Shown in pieces: positions 11,534 through 21,368 of a DNA stretch of 64,000 bases; position 1 is the first letter of the stretch, and each line of letters starts with the position of its first letter. This DNA is from Paragordius varius (lineage: Eukaryota; Nematomorpha), in the NCBI GenBank assembly GCA_964247055.1, contig OZ176051.1, forward strand, positions 14,880,001 through 14,944,000, given 5' to 3'. Under the pieces are notes generated by a model. The model saw only the letters and a list, made by a program, of their open reading frames with translations, searched no databases and was not told the DNA's origin. The translations under genes and the position numbers were made by a program.

Positions 11534-13434
11534 CTAGTGATGTAAAATATATATATAATTTAAGCGTGAATAATTAATAAAACACCTCTCTAAAAACAAA
11601 AAAAAGGCCTGGCTCATTATCCGATCCTAAAATCTCCTTAAATAAATGATAATAAAAAATTTGTTGCTTTAAATATTTTAGATATATAGGAAGGTAGATA
11701 AATTTTAAACGAATGCATCTTATAGCATGGTGACTTAAATTCAATATATTCCTCTCTGAGGAACTAATTTTAACAAACCTAATTTAAATGGTTGCTGGAA
11801 TTAAGTACTAAGTGAGATAATGTACTTACGAAATTGGAGACAGTAAGAAACTGATATTAAATAAAAACATAATTGAATAAGCAATTGAATAAGCAATTCT
11901 GTAATTATTAATTATTGTTGGTAATTAATAACATAAATAACATAACAATGAAACTTTTTGGAGTCATGTCACATTCTAAACAGGTATATATTTTGCGTAG
12001 AAGGCTAATAAATTCACTAACTCATACCTCTTCGGCCTTATCATCAACACTGCAGTGCAGCTAGCCTTTCATTCAGAATTTGGAATCAATCAAATTTTTA
12101 CATGATTTATATTTAAAGAAGAAAAAACTTCCTTATATTGATATTAGAAAATACCGACGAACATATTTACAACCATACCCAACTCAAAGTACTTATCCTT
12201 TTTACATTTGTCATATATGTTTGTATGAATCCAACATTGTTACCAGTCAACTCAGTAAGATAACAATAAAAAACTAATGATCAACCTTAATTCAATAAAC
12301 TTCGTTTAATCCTTCATCGTTACTAGAGAATTCTATTTTTGAAAATTTTGGACAAATCTGGCTAATAGCGACATATGGTAAAACACATCTTTATCTGTTT
12401 CTGTCAACATACAACACCTGTACGATTCATTTCGAAAGAATCTCTATTCAAACATCGCCTATCCAAAAAATTTTGACGAGAGTTTCAAAAATAGATTACA
12501 ATTAATATTATAAGTCCTATAAAAGTAAACGCTAATCCACCAAAAAATTATCTATTGAAATTACACAGACAAACCGTAATGACAATAAGACAATATTTTA
12601 TAAAAAAGACAACCATTTTTTTTTAAACCTCGGGATGAATAAATTGGTAATACACCGTTTCATGTAAATTTAATATTGTAATCATATAAATGTGGGAATA
12701 ATAAAGGCATAGAAAAGTATTGTTTTTTTCACGAAAATCGCAGTCTAGTTTTCACGTTTGGTTTGTATATTTTTAATAAATACTGTATAAATAGAGACTT
12801 ATTACACATTTCGCATAAAAATTTATAAATAACATTTAATATAATAAACCTTTTTAAATTAATATGGAGGTGAAAAATTGATGAAAATATTAGGTAAATG
12901 TTATGCCGTATTAAATGAAAGAATCGCATTCTCATACATTTGCTCGAAAAATAAATAAATAAAAACACCTTGTTAGATTTATGAAAGGCTGATAGCCGCA
13001 AAAATTTTTTTATCATATAATTAGTTTATACACCTCAATTCCTGCCCTTGAACAATTTACCCTAAAAATATATAATGTGTTTTTGGGCTAATATAACTCA
13101 TCATAATTAATTATTTTAGGTAATTTTTATAAAAACAAGTATATTTATGATGAGTCCGATTTGTTCAGGAGTGATTCGAATTGAAGGCTGAGTTTGAGCT
13201 GTAAATGGTATATATCCTTACTTAATATAGCGGTAAAAACTTAAGTTTTATAAAAAAAATAGGCAAATATGAGTTAGAAAGGGAATAGCGTATAAATTTT
13301 ATGTAATCTTTATATATTTATAATATATAATTACCATTTCTATATGTGTAAAACTAAGCCGAATGGGACGGAATATTTTAAAGACTTATATTGTTTGATG
13401 CCGGTTGGAACAACTTTTCTCAGTAATCATATAG

Positions 13435-13607
13435 ACCATTTCCCAGTCTAAATAAACGTTTTTCCAGTCAATCGAAACATTTTCCCAGTCAATCTAAACG
13501 TTTTCCCAGTCAATCTAAACGTTTTCCCAGTCAATCGAAACATTTTCCCAGTCAATAAAAATATTTTCCCAATCAATAAAAACGTTTTCCCGTCAATAAA
13601 AACGGTT
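13435..13607. repeat. ~21-bp minisatellite in left foldback arm
   Basis: About eight units of TTTTCCCAGTCAATCTAAACG with variants (CGAAACA, AAAAATA, AAAAACG). Because 21 is a multiple of three it yields a minus-strand frame with a seven-residue repeat, which is not a gene. Confidence 0.9.
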
Positions 13608-14605
13608 TTATTTTTGATGATAAATATTAAAATATGAATATAAAAACAACTTTTTACCATTATTAGCGTAATATATGGAGATAATTTTTAATTAAAAACA
13701 CAATCAAATGACAATTTTTCCAAGTATATTCCAGTGCACAATCATTAATGACTTTTTCTTTAAATGTTATATTTTTGGAATTTGAGTTAAGATAATATTT
13801 TTTGTTTTATCGATGGTTCGCATTAATATTTTCGGAACGCTTCAAATAGTTTTTAAATATGTCCGGTTTGTCGATAAAATACTGTCGGAAAAAATATCTA
13901 AACGAAAATATTTTTTGATAAAAATGTTTTTGATTTAAAAATATTTAATAAAAAGGACATTTGACTAAAACAAGGGTGTCCAACTAAATGCCTTCGCGGG
14001 CCCCATTTTTAAACCAAAAAGCACATGGTTCCGCATTCAAAATATATACAGGCATTCACATAATTTTTCGATTAATAAGACTGTAAAATACAAATACAAT
14101 ATAACAATTTTTTTAATTCATTACCAATTTAATAGATTCATTCATAATAATTGCGTAAGAAATATGAATATTACTAAGATTTTGTGGGCATATTTTTGCA
14201 TATGGTTTTCCAATTTTTTTGATACTCGGAAGGCCGCTTTAGGCCTCAGATGAACCAAATGATAAATATTATAAAATTAGCTTAAAATTTATGTTTAAGA
14301 TCCAATATAAAGTGTTAAATGACCTTTGTGATAAAAATGGTATATTTTTAAAAATTTTATTAATTCCTCCGTAACTATAGATTAATGCGAATTATTGATA
14401 AAATAAAAAATATTATCTTAACTCAAATTCCAAAAATATAACATTTAAAGAAAAAGTCATTAATGATTGTGCACTGGAATATACTTGGAAAAATTTTCAT
14501 TTGATTGTGTTTTTAATTAAAAATTATCTCCATATATTACGCTAATAATGGTTAAAAGTTGTTTTTTATATTTATATTTTAATATTTATCATCAAAAATA
14601 AAACC

Positions 14606-14775
14606 GTTTTTATTGACTGGGAAAACGTTTTTTTTGATTGGGAAAATGTTTCGATTGACTGGGAAAACGTTTCGATTGACTGGGAAAATGTTTAGATTGA
14701 CTGGGAAAACGTTTCGATTGATTGGAAAAATGTTTCAATTGACTGAGAAAACGTTTATTTAGACTGGGAAATGGT
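14606..14775. repeat. ~21-bp minisatellite in right foldback arm
   Basis: Inverted counterpart of the left-arm minisatellite, with units like CGTTTCGATTGACTGGGAAAA. Unit number and variants differ slightly from the left arm, so the arms have drifted independently. Confidence 0.9.
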
Positions 14776-15257
14776 ATATCAAATTGTACCGGCCAGGTTA
14801 CACATATATGCGCTACACTCGCTTAAAAACTTCTGCTTATATCATTTTTACCACGGGTTAATTGAATAGTTTATATGAGACTAACAATATAACATAAAAT
14901 ATTCAAAGTGAATTACGCATTGCATAATCATAAGACACATTCTGCAGGTAAATTTTGGGAAATTATTTTATTCATTGAACAGCAAAAACCAAATTAATCC
15001 TAGAGAGTAGCCAAAAGAATCAAAGTCACAAAAGAGTTAACAAGAAATCATTAAGAGATCTTTATACAACACCGTATAATTGAGAAAAATATTAAAACAT
15101 ACATTGTATTGTTTAAGGGTAAAAACGAAGATAAACCAAATATCACAAGTTAATTTTTACAGACCAAGTCAATTGTTTTAATTTTTTTTTGTTTCCAACT
15201 ATAGTATGATAAACTAATAATTAAATATTTTCATCACACTTCTATAAATAATAATAC

Positions 15258-16460
15258 CTGTCAATACAAATTTTAATTTTTTGTCCCTGTCTTTGCTGGA
15301 AAGTTTTTCCCATCCTGTTATGCTCCTAATTCCTGCCCTGTAGGTCCAGAAGGAATGTAATGCTGGTAAAACTGAAACCATTGAAATATTTAATGAATCA
15401 ATAGAATTGTCGTCCAAAATTATATTTTCAATTGATTGATTATATGCAGCGTGTGTAAAATCAACGGATGTAATATCACTATCATGTATTTCAAGGGATT
15501 TTAAATGCGCCCATTTCTCAAATGGTTCCAAGTCTGTCAACCCCGAAACATATTTTAAACTCAATTTTTCAAAATTATTTTCTTTTTTAAAAAAGTCGGG
15601 AATGACCCTACAATGCCAGAGGTTTAAAGATGTCAGAGTTTTAGGGAAAGATTGTGCGGAATTAATAAAGGATGTCTCTGAACGTGATCTGCCTTTTATG
15701 GTTAAGGAGCTAATCATAGGGAATTTCTGTAATATATCAGACAAATCATATTGACCTTCCAACACGTGCAAAATCACGCGTTTAGCGTTTAAAAATTTTG
15801 CAGCAAAAGTTTTTGTGTATGATTCCACATAAAGTATTTCCAATGAAGGCAAATTAGCTTGCATAGCACCATCATAGTTTGCTAGTAGATGTAATGCCTT
15901 AGTGCTTGAGTGATTAATATGACCTACCAAACGTACTTTAATATCAAAAACTACCTGTTGCAACTTTGGAAAGAGATAGATAGTCCAATTGAAATCTTTT
16001 TTGAAACCATTTATATAAATAAATATCGATTTAGCCCTTGTATGTGTCGACAATATCCTTAACAATTCATATGTATGTTCAATATTTGCATCATCATCCA
16101 AAACATATATGTCTGTTAAATTGTTTAGGAGCCGGACTGAAAAGGTTGATTTATAGATACAATATTCTACTCTTGGATTGGCTTCGGATTTAAGCACTCT
16201 CATCATATCATTGATTGATAATATATCCGAAGAATTATAAGCCTTTGTCCCGACTATATTTTTGCATTGAAAACTGTAAGTAATTTTACATTCGTTGATG
16301 CCATCATTATTATCCAGTTGCCGAATTAACTTTAAAATATGGTTTTTATTGGCAAAATCATAGATTGAACCATTTCCGTAATCACAAGAACCGATAAAAT
16401 TGTTAGTCTTACTGAAAACTTCCATCATATCCGAATCGCATTTCAACGTATTCCCAATAA
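15258..16460 (-). CDS. LRR gene A exon 2 (cysteine cap 1 and LRR block 2), intact
   Basis: 1,203 nt, entirely open, beginning and ending in phase 1 (2 + 400 codons + 1). It opens with a C-terminal-cap-like segment (IGNTLKCDSDMMEVFSK, then Cys at GSCDYG), continues with two more Cys (NECKITYSFQC), and then a second set of LRR-like strands (for example LPSLEILYVES, LTSLNLWHC, HLKSLEIHDSDI, IENIILDDNSIDSLNIS). If not spliced, the frame runs to a stop at 15,214. Donor is ACAG|GTATTA at 15,258/15,257. The B-type equivalent is broken at several places, so this is the best preserved exon of the family here. Confidence 0.75.
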
Positions 16461-16533
16461 CTATGATAATTTATAATTAAAACGAGTTATTTGAATAGGA
16501 ACTAACGTAAGTATTTAAAATAAATGATATTAC
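16461..16533 (-). other. Intron 1 of LRR gene A (73 bp)
   Basis: Donor CAATAG|GTAATATC and acceptor ATTATCATAG|TTATTGG. Splicing joins ...NVSI to VIGNTLKC in phase 1, which is the LRR block to cysteine cap boundary. Confidence 0.8.
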
Positions 16534-17903
16534 CTATTGAAACATTTTTTGATTTCATTGAACTTTGCGGCTTAGATATTTTCTTTAAATATGGTGAGCT
16601 AATGTCTATGATTCGTAATTTTGGAAATTCTTTCAATTCATCAATGTCAAATGTGTCAATAAAATTGTTTGAAATGTTTAAATATTCCACATTCCTGAAA
16701 CGAGATGGCCCTTTAAGTGAAACAATATTTGTGTCATTTTCCAAAGAGGGAAATAAGTGCGTATAAGCCAGATTTAAATGTGTAAGATTCGAAAGTTGCT
16801 GCCAAACATCCATAGAAATAGCAGAGATTTGATTGTTTTCCAAGTTTAAAGACTTCAAACTAGTCAAGTTAACATGCAATAAATGATTGGCGTTTATTTG
16901 ACCGTTCAATTTATTAAATCCCATATTCAGACTTTGTAACTTAGAACAAAATTGGTATTTTTCGTTCATTTTCCCCAAACCTATCTGATTATAACTTAAG
17001 TCAAGAGATCTCAGACTGGGACTGCACACATCAGACCAACTACTTAAATCATTACCAGATAAATCCAATGTTTTTGTGTTATATGTTGCATTGCATCTCC
17101 CATTGACGACGGTTTTAAGGTTGTTTCCAACTTTCAAATGTTTTAAAGAAAATGGAACATTTTGTAAATTAATTTCCAAATTGATAATAAAGTAAGATTA
17201 ATCAGTTTCGTTAAATTCCCTAATTCGAAAATACAAAAATTGGTTAATGATTGCGATGATAAATTTGTATGACCATTCACCTCCAAACTTTTTAGTGATG
17301 AAAAGTATTTTATTTGGCTTAAATCAAACGGTGTTTGCACATTAATTGATAAAAAGGTTAGGTTGGATTGAGACCCCAAATGTTTAAATAATTGTTCCAA
17401 TGCAGATTTAGATATTGATTTGTCTACTTGATTAATTTCTAGGCGGTTCAAATTGGGCAAAGACATTTTTCCCGTAGTATTAACACTTTTAATTCGAACA
17501 TTATCCAACTTTAATGCTCTTATCCATGTTACTTTTATATCGTTCAAGTTTAGCATTTCAAAATCGCAATTTATGAAGGTTAAATCAAAAAACTTATCTT
17601 AGAATCAAACATATCCTTATTATACCCAGACATTGATCCTGAACCACTGTGGTGAATTTGTTCTTCATCGTCGATCGGATAAAAATTTCGATGCGAATAT
17701 AATTTCGCTAATTCTTCCAATTTAACTTTTAACATTTCCAATTGTCTGTCTCCCATGTTTTTGCATTTTATTTGGCTTAATTTACATTCACATGGATTGG
17801 TTATATTGAGGCACCAATCATGAAAAACTTTGTTCGGAATGACTTCCGTGTGTGCTTTAATAAACGGACAAGCGCAGAAAAAAAGTATTATAGGTAAATG
17901 CAT
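16534..17903 (-). pseudogene. LRR gene A exon 1 (signal peptide, LRRNT, LRR block 1)
   Basis: The start codon at 17,903 opens a signal peptide (MHLPIILFFCACPFIKA). The LRRNT cap follows, with the classic CX6CXCX6C spacing (CLNITNPCECKLSQIKC). The frame stops at 17,580; one more T in the T run would join it to the frame from 17,556, which holds LRRs to about 17,180. A second shift there leads to 17,179-16,534, with LRRs such as LDLSGNDLSSW, LDLSYNQIGL and LNISNNFIDTF. From 17,471 upward the sequence equals the array units; below that it is A-specific. Compared with B it has a 15-nt in-frame insertion near 17,230. The exon ends at a donor AATAG|GTAATA. Confidence 0.7.
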
Positions 17904-17954
17904 TTCACGTTTTTAACGAAAAAAAATTTAATGATAAAATAGAGTTATAAACTG

Positions 17955-19064
17955 CTAAAAATTTCTTTATTAATCGAAAATGAAGATTGTGTAATTCAGC
18001 GAATTGTTATTTACTAGCCTTATACGCAAGTTACATATAATAACTAGTAAATATAAGATATTACAACGAAAATAAATGATTAATATCTTCGAAATTTTAT
18101 AATTAGAAATATAAATAAACAACCTACAGAGTTTACTTAATCGTTTCTAATGCATGCTACCTCTTTATAAAATAAACTTTTTTCGTGATATTTTTATTTT
18201 TTAGACGCACCTAGTTGATTGTAAAGATACAATTAGAAATTGATATTATCCTAATTAAGTAAAGTTATCTAGCCCAAAACTATTATATTTATATGATTTA
18301 TTGTGTTAAATTACAATAAATTATACTAAGAAAATGTAATTACTTAAATACAAATATTTTTTTTAAAAGCTCTTTAAACCTTAATCCTTTTTAATAAATT
18401 ATATAATTTGTGAATTTTATAAATTAGCAATTTAAACGTTTTTTGCAAAAAATATTTAGCGTTATTACATTTATATATATATATATATATATATAAATCT
18501 TTAAATTGTATTGTTTCAGTATTGATGAAGTTAAATAAAATCAGGGCTATAAAAGGTATCATATTAATTAAAATAAATTTACCAAATCAGTAGATAACAA
18601 TAACAAATGAAATACAAAACTCTATTAACTAAAAAATTTAAAAATAGAAAACATTTACCTTAGTTTACTAAACAACATTATTATAAAGATGCATTTATTA
18701 ACTTGAATTTGTCTAGCGTTTTAAATCTACAAGTAGATTAAAGTTTATCAATATGCTAGATTAAATGAATTTTGGATTTCTAATCTTTGATAACAAACGT
18801 AACAATAAAATTGAATACAAGTTTTTTGAAATATGATATTGTGAGTAAGTTAATTTTTCCTGAATATTTTAAAAATTAAAACTCCAATAAATTTGCTATA
18901 TTGAACAATATTATTGTGATGCCCCTACAATTTTAGATACAGTTACAAGAGTTATAATTAACCATTTCATTCTATTTAGCTAAAGCGGTTTTTTAATTTT
19001 AATAAAATTTATATCTTCTGGCGCTCTTGTATTTCGTCTCGACAGTTTTATTTAATATATCACT
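17955..19064. repeat. Direct repeat D1, upstream flank of the LRR gene
   Basis: Aligns with 19,456-21,134 (D2). Shared blocks include TGTGTAATTCAGCGAATTG, AACGTTTTTTGCAAAAAATA, AAACAACATTATTATAAAGA and TTTCGTCTCGACAGTTTTAT. It begins about 50 bp upstream of the LRR start codon, so it may hold promoter sequence. A TATA-type block (GTTTATAACTC on the minus strand) lies near 17,945. The empty TTAA corresponding to the MITE target is at 18,625-18,628. A TA tract is at 18,472-18,495. Copies recur in units 2-4. Confidence 0.75.
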
Positions 19065-19455
19065 AATAAAATAATGGCAACATAAATATGGCCTATAGTA
19101 GCATTCGTTACTATGTATAATGAATCATACGATAGCCAATTCTTTTGGTTATATAGTTTAAAATGCCTTATACTATAGCTAAATTAACCATATCTACTTC
19201 ATTTTCAAATACAAGTTCTTTATTGACTCAATTTTAGGTAAATGTAGATTAATAAATGTATTCATCGCTTTTTGTCAAAGTCTTTGGAGAATTAGCCTTA
19301 GTAAAATTAATAGGATAATATAAATGCCAAACATATAGATATTGAAAATATCCAAAACCATTTAAGAAAGGACAATATAAATCAACCATTAGCTATAGAT
19401 ATGAGGTTAGTATTTCGATTATAATATATATTTATTTTAGACGCAAAAAGTATCT

Positions 19456-21134
19456 AAAAATTTTGTACTTTATTAATCGAAAATAACGATTGTGTAATTC
19501 AGCGAATTGTTATTAAATAACCTTATACGCAGGTTAGATATAATAACAAAATTTTGTAAATGAAAGAATTACAACGAAAATAAATGATTGATTTCTTGGA
19601 GATTTTATAATTAGAAATAACAACCTATTGAGTTTACTCAATTGTTTATTATGCTGCTACCTTTTATAGAATATCTTTTTTTTGTTATACTTTTATTTTT
19701 TTCGCACCTAGTTAATTGTAAAGATACAATTAGAAATTGGTATTATCCTAATTAAGCGTATAAAGTTATCCGACCCAAAACTATTATTGTATGATTTATT
19801 GTGTTAAATTACAATAAAATTAAAATTATACTGAGTAAATGTAATTATTTATATGTAATTATTTTTATTAAAGTACTCTTTAAACCTTAATCTTTTTTAA
19901 ATTATATAATTAAAATTGTGAATTTATAAATTAGCAATTTAAACGTTTTTTGCAAAAAATATTTAGCGTATACTATTACATTTATTATGTATATTTTAAA
20001 TTGTATTGTTTACGTGTTGTCTGAAGGTAAAACATTTCATAATATTTAACACGTTTTTGAAGGTTTGAGTTATATAAAAAAATAAAATCAAATATTGTAT
20101 AGACTATTAGTTATATATATTGCTCATATTAAGTAAAATAAATTTACCATATCTGGAGAATTACAATAACATATGAAATACAAAACTCTATTTACACTTC
20201 GATTTAAATTGGGGTATCTAAATACCCCAGACTAAATTTAAATTAAAATTTTTAAAAAACACTGAAGGAAACGGTCCCAATTAAAATTTATGCTTCTATC
20301 CGGATAAATATTATATAAATATGCCAAAATATCTTGATAAAATTTTGTTTTGAAAAAAAGTTCCACCTCAAACTACTTCGACGCCATTTTTATTTTACAA
20401 AAATTTTGCAAAATATCGTCTTCATTTAATTTTAAGGGTAAAACTAAAGCTTATTTTTTTTATAAATTACATCTAACATTGATAGTAATAGAAAAAGCGT
20501 TTTATTTTGTATTATTTTTTTATTTTATAATTTGACACATGTCACGTTGACTAAATTTTTACCTGTCAGTTTTAGCTCAAAAAAGGTAATATCAAGTATT
20601 TTTAAATAAAATTTTTTATATATTTCGGTTTATAAATGTTATATAAGAGCAACATTTTGCCATGGTTTCGATTGCTTCCATACATTTTAGACTACTTAAT
20701 TTTAAACAGGCCTGGGGTATCCAACTACCCCAATTTAAATAGGACTAAAATGAGTGTGTTGTATCCAAGTGTTAACTAAAAAATTTAAAAATAGAAAACA
20801 TTTACCTTAGTTTACTAAACAACATTATTATAAAGATGCATTTATTAACTTGAAATGTAAAAAATATAAAGATATTATGTATACAAAATAATAATTAGTC
20901 AAGACAAAATGAATTTTGGATTACTATAACTAATCTCAAACGTAACAATAAAACTGGAATACAAGAATCAAAACTCCAATAATTAATATTGAATAATACT
21001 CTGTGATTTAAAATACAGTTACAAGAGTTATTAACCATTTCGGGATTATGATTAGCTAAAGCGGTTTTTTCATTTTAATAGTTTCTTCAGCGCTATTGTA
21101 TTTCGTCTCGACAGTTTTATTTAATATGTCACTA
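19456..21134. repeat. Direct repeat D2 (interrupted by MITE)
   Basis: Second copy of D1 in the same orientation, diverged by many substitutions and small indels, and interrupted by the 577-bp MITE. It ends exactly where the Ty3/gypsy LTR begins. No LRR exon remains next to it. D2 could be the upstream flank of a lost gene copy. Confidence 0.7.
20195..20771 (+). mobile_element. TTAA MITE (piggyBac-like), unit 1
   Basis: 577 bp without meaningful coding. Left end CACTTCGATTTAAATTGGGG. The right end, reverse complemented, begins CACTTGGATAC and then, after ~25 extra bases, has the same ATTTAAATTGGGGTA block. It is flanked by TTTA (20,191-20,194) and TTAA (20,772-20,775). The D1 repeat shows the empty site with a single TTAA at 18,625-18,628. 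TTAA duplication is characteristic of piggyBac-type transposition, so I infer a non-autonomous member. A 61-codon frame inside (20,350-20,535) is AT-rich chance coding. Confidence 0.85.
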
Positions 21135-21368
21135 TGAATCTTGAAATACAATGATACTTTATTAAAAATTTCGTGATATTTATACTTTTTTATTAATGAT
21201 AATTTTAACATGCATGTGCGTCACAATTGTAACAATATGTCTTTTCTTCTACGAATATATATATAAGAATTCCATAATGACTCACGAACATAAACGCCAA
21301 ACGTTATTAATATAATAATATGATGTAAGATAAAAATACAATGATGCAATGTTGTAAATTCAACTACA
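21135..21368 (-). repeat. 3' LTR of element 3, unit 1 (234 bp)
   Basis: Bounded by TG...CA: on the minus strand it starts TGTAGTTGAATTTACAAC right after the polypurine tract, has a TATA-type block (TTCTTATATATATATTCG) and an AATAAAGTATC block near the end, and finishes AAGATTCA where D2 homology begins. No matching 5' LTR is found upstream, so assignment rests on position, ends and adjacent tract. Confidence 0.65.

Larger units (their letters stand above)
13435..14775. mobile_element. Foldback-type element with ~395-bp inverted arms
   Basis: The left arm (13,435-13,829) and right arm (14,381-14,775) are near-perfect inverted repeats, separated by about 550 bp with no coding. The outer end reads ACCATTTCCCAGTCTAAATA in both arms. 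Each arm begins with a tandem repeat of about 21 bp and continues with a unique part (for example GTGCACAATCATTAATGAC). This architecture matches foldback elements. A target duplication is not clear: flanks read ATATAG and ATATCA. It is absent from the B intron, so it entered A after A and B separated. Confidence 0.8.
11534..15257 (-). other. Intron 2 of LRR gene A (3.7 kb, enlarged by insertions)
   Basis: The equivalent B intron is only 530 bp. Sequence at 11,534-11,760 and 14,980-15,257 aligns with the B intron, so about 3.2 kb (11,760-14,980) is extra. That extra DNA includes the inverted-repeat element at 13,435-14,775. From 11,760 to 13,430 I see only AT-rich DNA; short frames at 12,080-12,277 and 12,729-13,016 have no recognisable motif. 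Confidence 0.6.
11358..17903 (-). pseudogene. LRR gene A: secreted two-module leucine-rich-repeat protein, frameshifted
   Basis: I infer three exons: 17,903-16,534, 16,460-15,258 and 11,533-11,358 (about 2.75 kb coding). The order is signal peptide, LRRNT cap, LRR block 1, cysteine cap, LRR block 2, terminal cysteine cap. No membrane segment or cytoplasmic domain is visible, so the product would be secreted. Exons 2 and 3 are fully open and both introns are GT-AG. Exon 1 has two frame breaks: a short T run (17,587-17,592) shared with all array copies, and a net 7-nt loss near 17,180. Either the gene is dead or these are recent or assembly errors. Function is unknown; an LRR ectodomain suggests binding of a ligand or adhesion, but nothing shows a partner. 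Confidence 0.7.

Noticed and set aside
13435-13607. Regularly spaced short repeats resembling a CRISPR array
   Set aside because: Units are contiguous, without unique spacers, and mirrored in the opposite arm; the DNA is eukaryotic.
13448-13660. Minus-strand frame with a seven-residue repeat (LTGKTFR)
   Set aside because: It is the translation of the 21-bp minisatellite in the foldback arm; 21 bp is divisible by three, so a repeat frame arises automatically.
13960-14240. hAT-like insertion within the foldback spacer (AGGGTGTCCAAC start, GCGGGCCCC block)
   Set aside because: Only one end looks familiar; no matching inverted end or target duplication could be found.
16524-16766. 80-codon plus-strand frame and others opposite the LRR exons (for example 26,996-27,250 and 28,492-28,680)
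   Set aside because: They are shadows of the LRR coding strand, where LRR periodicity is clear.
17580-17650. A small intron that would explain the frame change after the signal-peptide exon
   Set aside because: The only GT...AG pair in place (GTATAATAAG...TTCTAAG) would be about 32 bp, too short for a plausible intron, whereas one base in the T run explains it.
20350-20535. 61-codon frame repeated in all units
   Set aside because: It is inside the MITE, Phe/Tyr/Lys-rich from AT composition, and not recognisable in the older MITE copy.
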